From assembly GCA_028565635.1 (NCBI GenBank), contig JAOXYB010048059.1:1-12065 (forward strand): DNA of 12,065 nt. The letters run 5' to 3'. Source of the DNA: Phoronis ovalis. Its lineage: Eukaryota; Phoronida; Phoronidae. The position numbers and the translations under genes were made by a program. The notes below the pieces were generated by a model. It did no database searches, was not told the origin of the DNA, and worked only from the letters and a program-made list of their open reading frames with translations. Below, piece after piece: positions 1 through 7,009 of the stretch. Numbering within the stretch: position 1 is the first letter of the stretch; each line of letters begins with the position of its first letter.

Positions 1-110
1 TACCCTAAAATTTCAAAAATTTGGATTGGGTTTGCTACCACAAGCTAAAATTTTGGATTGGGTTCCGCGGCACATCCACGTAGTCAAAAAACCTTGAGTA
101 CCCCCCCGGG
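1..110 (+). repeat. Terminal part of a CCCGGG-tip interspersed repeat
   Basis: The stretch holds two tandem-like units around TTTGGATTGGG, then a GC-richer block (CCGCGGCACATCC) and the tip CTTGAGTACCCCCCCGGG ending at 110. Bases 36-110 are repeated in reverse complement at 11989-12065, with one substitution (an A/C in the CATCC-CGTAG segment) and a longer C run in the other copy. A more diverged copy in the same orientation ends the composite repeat near 10690-10810. The CCCGGG tip appears to be the element boundary, so this copy probably extends to the left beyond the window. No coding sequence is seen. The transposon class is not recognised. Confidence 0.75.
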
Positions 111-457
111 ATTCTACATGTCATAATCTAGAGGTGATGGGAATTGGGATAACTAAATTGTCACTTTAAACAGTCGTACAAAGGATGTTACTTCATATAT
201 GTACTGCTAAGGGTCGCCATTTTGGCAGAATTTTACATAAATAACGCTTGCATTTAAAGATAAGACATAATTAAAAAAAAAAAAATAAATAGAATTGCAC
301 CAGCATTTATTCATCCTTAACCAAATTATATCAGATCCTTAATTTCTACTAACCCAGCTCAGGTTTCGGGAATTTTTGTTAATAAAAATGGGCTTTACAG
401 ACAGGTAAAAATGCATGCAACACTAGCGCCCTCTGCACCACCTATACGCCACCTTAA
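111..457. other. Gene-free AT-rich spacer
   Basis: No supported gene or structured element was found. There is an A run near 272-284 and a short GC-richer stretch (GCGCCCTCTGC, about 426-436) leading into the inverted repeat copy that follows. Confidence 0.5.
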
Positions 458-523
458 TAATATCATAACCTTATAATTGATTACGTAATAACGAACAATA
501 TCACAACCAGGAGTCGTCACAGT
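458..523 (-). repeat. Inverted copy of the GTGACGAC dispersed repeat
   Basis: The reverse complement of this stretch matches 1410-1478 at roughly 93 percent by eye, including ACTGTGACGACTCCTGGT and TTATTACGTAATCA. The match to that copy is closer than the match among the three direct copies at 1052-1480. The two form an inverted pair about 0.9 kb apart. It contains the palindrome TTACGTAA. No family name is recognised. Confidence 0.75.
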
Positions 524-1051
524 GGATCTCATTGTATAAGTATTTTACAATGCCATGCTATCTATATAAATATAACTTATATATATTAGGCTAAAATATT
601 AAATTTTGTACAGATGCATGATAGTATATCATATTATATGATACCATCTGATCACAACCTTGGCCTTAACACTCCACCTCTTATCCATGAGTACCCGGGT
701 CAAGCAAGGCGAGTTAATAATGTGCTATGATTGAAATGCATGGTAATTTATCTGTATATTTAAAGAGATGTAGTAATTAAATAAATATACTTCTGATCTA
801 TAAATATAATCGAATGCAAACTCAGCAGAATGTCAATGAATGTCCTCAAGCATAGTCGGAATTGCGACCCACCTACACACTGTGTTGTGCACAACTCCTA
901 TAGTTTTTGTAGGGTAATGAAATTGGGTAGGTGATATTATCAATGCGTTTTGAATGAATTTATCTGGAGAGCTCAACCAAGTCCCAACCTCGAGGGGCAC
1001 CATCCCCATCCAAGTGCCCAAGGCCGGATGTGTCCCCCATAATGTTTATAA
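524..1051. other. Gene-free spacer with a small perfect hairpin
   Basis: The stretch is AT-rich, with a perfect 8-bp-stem inverted repeat TATCATAT/ATATGATA around a single T at 627-643. The part at about 960-1040 is richer in GC and has a short open frame on the minus strand (833-1021), but nothing there matches a family I know and no convincing splice sites bound it. Confidence 0.45.
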
Positions 1052-1480
1052 TAGTCAAAAGATTCAAAAGACTGTGACGACCCCTTGTGGTGTCCTTGTT
1101 CGTGATTCAGAGTACGTAATCAATTAACATGTTATAAGTATATTTCTGATAAAAAAACAAACAAGGTACAAAATCGCAAATAAAATATGCTTAATAATAT
1201 TACATAATAAAAAGTATGATCTCATTAAACTACCCACAGCATAAAAAATACTCAAGTTCTAATTAAAAACGTACAGTTTCACATGACGGCCCCTGCTGGT
1301 GTCCTTTTCAACTGATACGTAAACAATTAGAAGATGATTGTTCGAGTAACCTGCCGACCGAGTTTACACTAACTCAAATACCACTGGTCATTCAAAAAAA
1401 TTGAGATTGACTGTGACGACTCCTGGTGGTGATCTTGTTAGTTATTACGTAATCAGTTATAAGGTTATGATTTCATTAGC
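1052..1480 (+). repeat. Three diverged direct copies of the GTGACGAC repeat
   Basis: Copies begin near 1052, 1270 and 1385. Each has GACGRCYCCTGSTGGTG followed, about 20 bases on, by a TACGTAAWCAATTA-like segment, and copies 1 and 3 also share an upstream run of the form TCAAAARATT. Copies 2 and 3 share a further downstream block (CTGCCGACCGAGTT against CTACCCACCGAGTT). Spacing is irregular (about 210 and 130 bp), so these are clustered dispersed copies and not a regular satellite. The fourth copy, inverted, lies at 458-523. Confidence 0.65.
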
Positions 1481-1919
1481 CTACCCACCGAGTTCCGTTC
1501 CTCTAGCTTTAAAAGTACTCTAGTTATAAACAAAAGACTAATTAATGGGTGGGGCTTAGGAGGGCCTTTGGTGCTCTTTTTGGGACTTGAGGGCTCTTGA
1601 GGTTCTCAGGGGCATTGGGCGACCCTTAGTGACGGACTCTCGGTCCCCCTTTTATCGTTGTTCACTCACCTTTTTCTGACTGCTAGCAATTACAAACCTG
1701 GAACGGAGCTAGTGGTGGAGTTATGCACACGTAATCATGCTATTATTTGTGATATTATGTACTGTTTTCCTAGTTGCTGTTTTATCTGTGATATAATCAT
1801 ATATAGTTTAGAATATATCATATAGCAACCAATCCCTTAAGCACTTTGACACCTTTGGCCCCGGGGGATAATCAGGACATGAAGTTGGTAACTGTTTACA
1901 TATTGTGTATACATGTACT
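1481..1919. other. Gene-free spacer
   Basis: A G/T-rich patch at 1545-1645 contains loose internal repeats such as GGGACTTGAGGGCTCTTGAGG. The remainder is AT-rich and featureless. No open frame with splice or family support is present. Confidence 0.45.
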
Positions 1920-2164
1920 CAGGCCCGTCAGATGGGGGGGGAGGGGGTGCAAAAAGATTTTTTTTTATGACGTTAGCACTTATTCTGGGCGTACTGCTAC
2001 AATAGGAATGTTAATTTTTTTTTGCTTGTCAATTTTTTCTGGGAGCACGGAGACGTTTCAGCAACCTTTTTTGGATTACTGAACTGATATTTTCTGAAAT
2101 CAGTAATTCTAAAAACACCACAAATTCACCCCCCCCCCTTTTGAAAAAGTGTCTGACGGGCCTG
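1920..2164. mobile_element. hAT-like non-autonomous inverted-repeat element (MITE)
   Basis: The 245-bp unit begins CAGGCCCGTCAGA (1920-1932) and ends with its perfect complement TCTGACGGGCCTG (2152-2164). Just inside both ends are matching G-run/C-run stretches (8 G then GAGGGGG on the left, 10 C on the right). A terminal inverted repeat starting CAGGCCCGT is typical of metazoan hAT elements. hAT elements normally leave an 8-bp target duplication; the flanks here (CATGTACT and CTGTACGT) share TGTAC but are not an exact duplication, so the class call is provisional. It has no coding capacity. Confidence 0.65.
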
Positions 2165-2220
2165 CTGTACGTATACTATATTCTAGTAAGTCCATATACG
2201 TGTACATATGGAGGGGGGAT

Positions 2221-2380
2221 ATCGCGAGCAGCGCGCATTTGGTCTGCTAAATCCGAGCAGCGAGCATTGCCTTAGTCCGTTAAATCCGAGCAGCGAGCAT
2301 TGCCTTAGTCCGTTAAGCGCGAGCAGCGAGCATTACCTTAGTCCGTTAAGCGCGAGCAGCGAGCATTACCTTTGTCGGAC
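2221..2380. repeat. 33-bp tandem repeat array, about 4.8 copies
   Basis: Units of exactly 33 bp start at 2251, 2284, 2317 and 2350, with a degenerate first copy at 2221. The core is GAGCAGCGAGCATTRCCTTA, and successive units end GTCCGTTAA. Units 1-2 of the regular set carry ATCCGAGCAG and units 3-4 carry GCGCGAGCAG, which suggests stepwise duplication in pairs. Because 33 is a multiple of three, a frame stays open through the array as an 11-residue peptide repeat. That is a by-product and is not evidence of coding. An isolated extra copy of the core lies at about 2466-2490, beyond a T-rich stretch. Confidence 0.9.
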
Positions 2381-2512
2381 ATTTTTTTGCATTGTTTTTT
2401 TAACTTTGTGAACTATTTTGTTTCGTCAAGGTTTTTTTTTTTTTTGGTTGTCGATTTTTCTTGTTAAGTGCGAGCAGCGAGCATTGCCGATTTTTAAGTG
2501 CGAACATTGTAT

Positions 2513-2861
2513 CTGGTACCTATCCCCTCTCACGCATAGTATTACCATACTATAATTCCGACTATACTTGAGGATTTTGATGGTCAATGAACTGAGTTGA
2601 TATCGGTTATATATTCAGAGATATTATAAAAAAATGTATCAGTGATTTTATAAAAAAATATATAAAAGATTGGCTTCATTATTTATCATTTCATGTCCTC
2701 TGCGACCCGGGAATATTCTTAACGTTGTAGACTGAACTGGTGTTCGTATATCGTGAAGAAAGTGACTGTCAATTGTACACACCTCTGTGACACACAACAG
2801 CATTTATGCTGTTTACAATGTCTTATGATGTTGGTAAATAAAACAGATAAAAATCAAACAC
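2513..2861. other. Gene-free spacer with a short hairpin and an uncertain Cys-rich frame
   Basis: It contains the small hairpin AACAGCA-TTTA-TGCTGTT near 2799-2816. A plus-strand frame open from 2723 to 2905 is rich in cysteine but has no early ATG. It could be an exon fragment or chance. No other gene signal is seen. Confidence 0.4.
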
Positions 2862-3095
2862 GGAAAAAAGAATCATTTCCTTTTTCAAATGTTGAATTTG
2901 AATAAGAAAAAAGAAGCTATTTCCTTTCTTCTTATTCGATTTTGAGCCGAATAAGGAAAAAGGAAATATTTCCTTTTTTGTCTTATTCGAATGTTGGATT
3001 TTGATAAGAAAAGGGAGCTATTTCCTTTTTCCTTATTCGGCTCAAAATGGAGTTCTCGAGACTCGATTTAGGGTTCTCTTTTCCTTCTTGAAACT
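2862..3095. repeat. Array of AAGGAAA-type short hairpins
   Basis: Alternating complementary blocks such as CCGAATAAGGAAAAAGGAAA and its reverse form CCTTATTCGG repeat with a spacing of about 45 bases, so the stretch folds into several short A/T-rich hairpins. The downstream flank (GAGTTCTCGAGACTCGATTT, 3050-3069) matches, in reverse complement, a segment at about 4985-5010 within a second array of the same type. The two arrays are therefore an inverted pair. Confidence 0.8.
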
Positions 3096-4240
3096 CTCAT
3101 TTACTACTGACATATTAGAGACTTTAGTGGATTATGTAATTCAAATTAATTTTCTGCTGACGTTGTTTTAATAACTCCAAGCAAAAGACATAGGATACAG
3201 TTACTATACTAGCAAAGCAGTAAATGCTGTTGGAAGGTGAAGAAGTCCGTTGATGAAATAAAACTTAATGGCACAAATGGTCGAGTGAAACGAAATCCGG
3301 TTGATTCCACTAAACTATAGAATTAGAAAATAGTGCTAACAGTTCCTGCGGATAAAATTATATCAGAATTCACTGGAAAAATCGACACTGCGTCGCTATG
3401 TCCGAATGGACATACATGTATAGGTGATCACTTTTTTAATAAGTCATCGCTATATGTACGTGTGTTATTTTTGTTTTTGTACTGTGTGATCAAATTTATG
3501 TTTTAGTGTTTTATTTTAAGATGCTACTATTTGTCTTTATTAAATCTTGTAATGTGGTGATAAAACACAGTCAAGAATTTCCTTATTTATCTGATACTAT
3601 ATGACACTGGAAGTCGCACTGAATGAAGAGTTTAAATTGTGTTTTTCTGCTGGTTAGGTGTTCAAAAAAACTGTATTTACACAAGCATGTTCTATTGGGA
3701 AATATTACTTCTGACAAAATTATAAATCACATAATTATGTTAACAAAACAGTATGTATGCCAGTGCGAAGTTTCAGAGAAAAATCCTTTCAAAATATTGT
3801 GAAGAAAAATAGTCACTGAGCATTGAATCTATAGCCTCAACAAGGTATGCAATCCAAATACATATTATACAATGTCGATAATGTATGTTACAAAACTGCT
3901 AATTATGAAATATGGTATAACTTGTTATTTGAGTACCCTCCGTTTTAGATGTACAGGAGTAGGTACGTATATGAACTTAACATATACTAACATATACTAC
4001 TCATGTTGTAGATGGTGGGGCGTTATACGAAGTGCCATCCCCATCAGTACAATTAAAATCGAAGTACACGTAAGTCCTGATATAATGATCGCCAACCACA
4101 TAAAATTGAACAACAAGAAATATGATTTCTATTTCTATTATCAATGCATATATTCTTTAAGCACACTATGAGAGACACTACTAACCGACGTGCTCATATT
4201 AGTTTAAAGGTGGTTTTGACAACGAAAGAGATATATAATT
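3096..4240. other. Gene-free region downstream of the Ly6 gene
   Basis: This is AT-rich sequence beyond the 3' end of the minus-strand gene. It includes a small palindrome TATGTCC-GAAT-GGACATA (about 3398-3415) and a direct repeat ACATATACTA (about 3980-4000). The open frames present (for example plus 3872-4171 and plus 3213-3320) have no homology I recognise and no consistent splice context. Confidence 0.45.
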
Positions 4241-4244
4241 AACA

Positions 4245-4250
4245 TTTATT
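4245..4250 (-). terminator. Polyadenylation signal AATAAA of the Ly6 gene
   Basis: The plus strand reads TTTATT, which is AATAAA on the minus strand, 105 bases past the stop codon at 4355-4357. It is followed on the minus strand by T-rich sequence (TTAATTATATATCTC), as expected near a cleavage site at about 4220-4230. Confidence 0.6.
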
Positions 4251-4354
4251 TTTTCCAAATAAAAATTTTCTTGCTAGATACACAACTTCAATACATAAAT
4301 CAATTAGTTACACTGCAAACTACGGCTATTATAATGTTTATATTACTTGAGCAT

Positions 4355-4554
4355 CTAAGGGTAAATAAACCACCCAAAGACAGTTACAAGCAGCATAAAA
4401 GTGGATTCAATTTTAACTGTGCTGTTGCACAAATCAAAATGGCATAAACATACTTCTGTGTTAACGCTTCCTACTGTTAACGGTTGACATCCTGGGCCAA
4501 AAAAACTGTATTCATCTGTGTCACAAGATCGACCAACCACAACTCCATTCAATC
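4355..4554 (-). other. Coding exon 3 of the Ly6 gene (second half of the LU domain and GPI tail)
   Basis: It is preceded by an excellent pyrimidine tract and acceptor (CTTTTACTTTTCTTTGCAAG). It encodes residues 61-125: cysteines 70, 82, 95, 97 and 102, the Cys-Asn end of the domain, and the hydrophobic C-terminus, then TAG at 4357-4355. Confidence 0.88.
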
Positions 4555-6898
4555 CTTGCAAAGAAAAGTAAAAGATTATCAATTACTCGTTTAATTATTC
4601 TCCGTAATTGATATTGATAAACTTCACGGTAAGTATCTAAGTATCTACCGTTTCAGTTTAAAGTGTAATTCACACCTATTTCATTATAGTCCACTTTTAT
4701 AAACACATGTACATCGTTTAATAAATTGAAAGAGGTCAGAAAAGCTGAGGACTATTTTCCGTTGGTGATGTTCTAAAGAAACACTTTGAACTTTTAAAAG
4801 GATCAAGCATAATTTTGGCTGCCAGGTTTCTCATTAAATACATGATAATTAAGTTAGTTCCTTTTTCCTTTTTGTTTATTCAATAAGGAAACAGGAAATA
4901 TTCCCTTTTCCTTATTCAATAAGGAAAAATGAGCTGTTTCCCTTTTCCTTATTTGATTGAAGATTTCAAAAAAGAAAAAACCTAGTTCGAGTCTTGAGAA
5001 CTCCAATTTCGAACCGAATAATGAAAACAGAAGTATTTCCCTTTTTTCTTATTTTTATCTGATCCAAAAAGGAACATTTTTTTTCCTTATTTGATTTTAA
5101 TGCAAAAAAGGATCCACTTTCCTTTTCCTTATTCGATCTTGATCCGTAAAAGAAAAAAGGAATCATTTCTATTTTCCTTATTTGATTTTGATCCGAATAA
5201 GGAAAAAGGAAACATTTCAATAATGAAAAAGGAAAAAGGAACATCTAACAAAATAACAGGTTGTCCTGGCAAGCTATCATATACATACATTATTGCAATC
5301 CAAAATTATGTTGAAGTTGTTCATGCAATTTAATATTACGAGAACGATACAGGTTGCCTCAATTGAAATGTTTCCAATCTGATTGCAAAAGTATTTTACC
5401 AGACATTCTTCCTTTTATTTTAACACAATATATTTCGTTTGGACAACTGTCTATTGATTGAGTTTCAGGAATGAACGGGTCTGCACAACCAACAGACGGA
5501 GGACACGAGTAACATCTTATGGCACAAGCTGGAAATATCAAATAATGTATACCTACTATCATTTATTTATATTTTTATTATTTTACAGTACGAATGGCTG
5601 TTTTTTTTTGAGAAATTAGACACTATACGGATCGGAAATTGCCGAATTGAAGTCTCAAAAATTAACTTTAAGTTAAACTTCCTATAACTATATTACTGGA
5701 CTGGTGGAAGGCACAACTATTGGCTGGAATGGAGTAAAGATAGCGGCTGCGATAGGATCATGTAATAGGAAATTGGATGTAAGTTGTATTTTGAGTCTCT
5801 AACTGCCAGAAGCAACTGAATGCCCCTGGCTGAATCATTAGCAAATTAAGGATGCGCGAATTTGGTGAAAAATTCATTATAAAAATTAATGCTATAATAG
5901 GCAAATTTATTGTGGTATATACACATTTTTAAAAAACTATTGACGTCACTCGTAAAGATTAACTGCACTCAAAATAAAAATAGAGTTTTTGTTATTTCTT
6001 CACAATCAAAATGTCTTGTAACAAGCTGAGTCATGCCATTCGTAAAAACAGGCTAGCTATACTCAGAATATATCTCCAGTTATGCTAGTACATATAACCT
6101 AGTCCTAGCTTTATGGCCCTACTATTGCTTGCCTATGGCGAAGCCGTAGGCAAGCCATAGTAGGGTCATAAAGCTAGGACTACATATAACCTAACTCGAA
6201 CTTCGTGTTCTCTCGTTCAATGTAATAGGAACAACTGAACAGGCAGTTATCCTAGTCCTGGATTCATGACCCTACTACCGTAGGGTCATGGCCCAGATAG
6301 TGTTAATACCAGTAGAAGTTGGCCTCTTGTAAAAACACTCACCGTGTGTCAAAAAAAATAAAACCAAAAGTGTTGTCTTGTTTATATTCATTCTTGTGTT
6401 ATCTGCCACCTGAAGCTTGATTAATACACCTCAAGGTGACTTTTACCCACTAAAGTCTGCAAGGTGGAAATTTCACGTTGGCCTGAGTGGTAATGGATGT
6501 GTATGCTAAAGGTCACTTTGAGGAGTATTAATCAAGCTTCAAGTGGCAGATAACACGAGTAGGAGTATAAACAAGACAACACTTTTGGTTTAAATTTATT
6601 GAATTTTTTGACACACGGTCGGTGCGTGAGTGATTTTGCAAGAGGCCAACTTCTACTGGTTTTAACAGTAGCTAGGCCATGACCCTATGGTAGTAGGGCC
6701 ATAAAGCCAGGACTAAGTTATCCTAACAAAGCATTCCATAGGAGTGTTTTAGCGTGGTACATAAAAACTTTTAAAGCATGTATGTCATGCATATATCTGT
6801 TCCAAAATTCAGACCCAAAGATACTTAATAAAAGATAAATAATACTTGCCAAGAGTCATTATCGTAGCAAAAATTACAAATCTGACAAACAGTTTCAT
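4355..6898 (-). CDS. Ly6/uPAR (three-finger) domain protein, GPI-anchored, three coding exons
   Basis: Exons are 6898-6850, 5528-5400 and 4554-4355 (stop TAG), joined at phase 1, giving 125 residues. Residues 1-19 form a signal peptide: basic start MKLFVR, hydrophobic core, and an Ala-Cys-Ala cleavage site before IRCYSC. The mature domain has ten cysteines at 22, 25, 31, 45, 51, 70, 82, 95, 97 and 102. It opens with the C-x2-C of LU domains and closes with VCLCHFDLCN, where C-x-C-x4-C-N replaces the more common CC-x4-CN. Asn103-Ser-Thr is both a glycosylation sequon and a likely GPI attachment region, followed by a hydrophobic tail (FMLLVTVFGWF). Proteins of this family sit on the outer cell surface and bind receptors, channels or adhesion partners; the partner here cannot be inferred. 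The GPI tail argues against a secreted three-finger toxin. Exons 2-3 are well supported. Exon 1 depends on a GC splice donor. The alternative is a start at 5562, giving a short leader MIVGIHYLIFPACA. Confidence 0.85.
4859..5245. repeat. Second AAGGAAA-type hairpin array, inside intron 2
   Basis: Repeated complementary blocks (AATAAGGAAAAAGGAAA and TTTCCTTTTCCTTATT) are separated by linkers such as GATTTTGATCCG. The segment around 4975-5045, including GAGTCTTGAGAACTCCAA and CGAACCGAATAA, is the reverse-complement counterpart of 3016-3095. Low-complexity Lys/Phe-rich frames on both strands here are by-products. When transcribed with the Ly6 gene, the array would fold into several short hairpins. 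Confidence 0.82.
5400..5528 (-). other. Coding exon 2 of the Ly6 gene (first half of the LU domain)
   Basis: The acceptor is TTGATATTTCCAG before 5528 and the donor is TCTG/GTAAAA after 5400. It carries cysteines 18 (in the leader), 22, 25, 31, 45 and 51. The exon is symmetrical (phase 1 at both ends), as is usual for LU-domain genes. Intron 2, 5399-4555, contains the hairpin array at 4859-5245. Confidence 0.85.
6100..6182. mobile_element. 83-bp palindromic element with 9-bp target duplication
   Basis: Two arms of about 40 bases starting TAGTCCTAGCTTTATG pair with only three mismatches around a tiny loop near 6140. The flanks are an exact direct repeat CATATAACC (6091-6099 and 6183-6191). 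The arm matches the ends of the 463-bp element at 6253-6715, so both belong to one family, and this copy looks like end sequence alone. A 9-bp duplication suggests a class II element of Mutator-like type, but the neighbour's 8-bp duplication leaves the superfamily open. It lies in intron 1 of the Ly6 gene. Confidence 0.85.
6253..6715. mobile_element. 463-bp foldback element with 8-bp target duplication
   Basis: Long inverted arms run about 6253-6444 and 6507-6715. Shared stretches include AGTAGAAGTTGGCCTCTTG, CCAAAAGTGTTGTCTTGTTT and GAAGCTTGATTAATAC, with a loop of about 60 bases. The ends are TAGTCCTGG and CCAGGACTA, flanked by the exact direct repeat AGTTATCC (6245-6252 and 6716-6723). Each end is itself a small hairpin (CATGACCCTAC with GTAGGGTCATG on the left). 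It has no coding sequence. It lies in intron 1 of the Ly6 gene, 134 bases from the donor, so the pre-mRNA would contain an extended duplex. Confidence 0.9.
6850..6898 (-). other. Coding exon 1 of the Ly6 gene (signal peptide)
   Basis: It starts at ATG 6898-6896, preceded by ACCAAAT on the minus strand. It encodes 16 codons plus one base (G) and ends before GCAAGT, a consensus GC-type donor. The only nearby GT donor (four bases further on) is phase 2 and does not join exon 2 in frame. With the GC donor, codon 17 becomes Ala and completes an Ala-Cys-Ala signal-peptidase site. Confidence 0.7.
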
Positions 6899-6964
6899 AT
6901 TTGGTGTTGTAATTCAGCCGGGTAATTCAGATCGAAGGATCTCTAAATTAAGTCCGTCCTGCCT

Positions 6965-7001
6965 AGCCTTTGACCGGCGACTTATAATTCCGTTTATATA
7001 A
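6965..7001 (-). promoter_or_regulatory. Putative core promoter of the Ly6 gene (TATA box)
   Basis: The minus strand reads TATATAAAC, with TATATAAA at 7000-6993. A start site 25-30 bases downstream would fall near 6965-6970, giving a 5' untranslated region of about 70 bases before the ATG at 6898. No upstream ATG lies between that point and 6898. Position and sequence both fit a TATA-driven promoter; this is inference without transcript data. Confidence 0.5.
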
Positions 7002-7009
7002 TGAGTGTG

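Noticed and set aside
424-437. CTCF-like core GCGCCCTCTGC
   Set aside because: It matches only part of the known binding consensus; the flanking TGG is absent, and CTCF is not universal among invertebrates.
833-1021. 62-codon frame on the minus strand in a locally GC-richer patch
   Set aside because: It looks somewhat protein-like, but no family is recognised and no splice sites or flanking exons support it.
2208-2411. Open frame with 11-residue peptide repeats on the plus strand
   Set aside because: It is an automatic result of a 33-bp tandem array whose unit is a multiple of three; there is no domain, signal peptide or splice support.
3213-3320. Short plus-strand frame beginning QSSKCCWKVKKS
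   Set aside because: It is only 35 codons, with no ATG, no family match and only a weak acceptor-like TAG in front.
3872-4171. 99-codon frame on the plus strand
   Set aside because: Composition follows local base content, no recognisable domain or splice context, and it lies in AT-rich intergenic DNA.
4966-5333. Overlapping Lys/Phe-rich frames on both strands
   Set aside because: They are translations of the AAGGAAA hairpin array, low in complexity, and lie inside an intron of the Ly6 gene.
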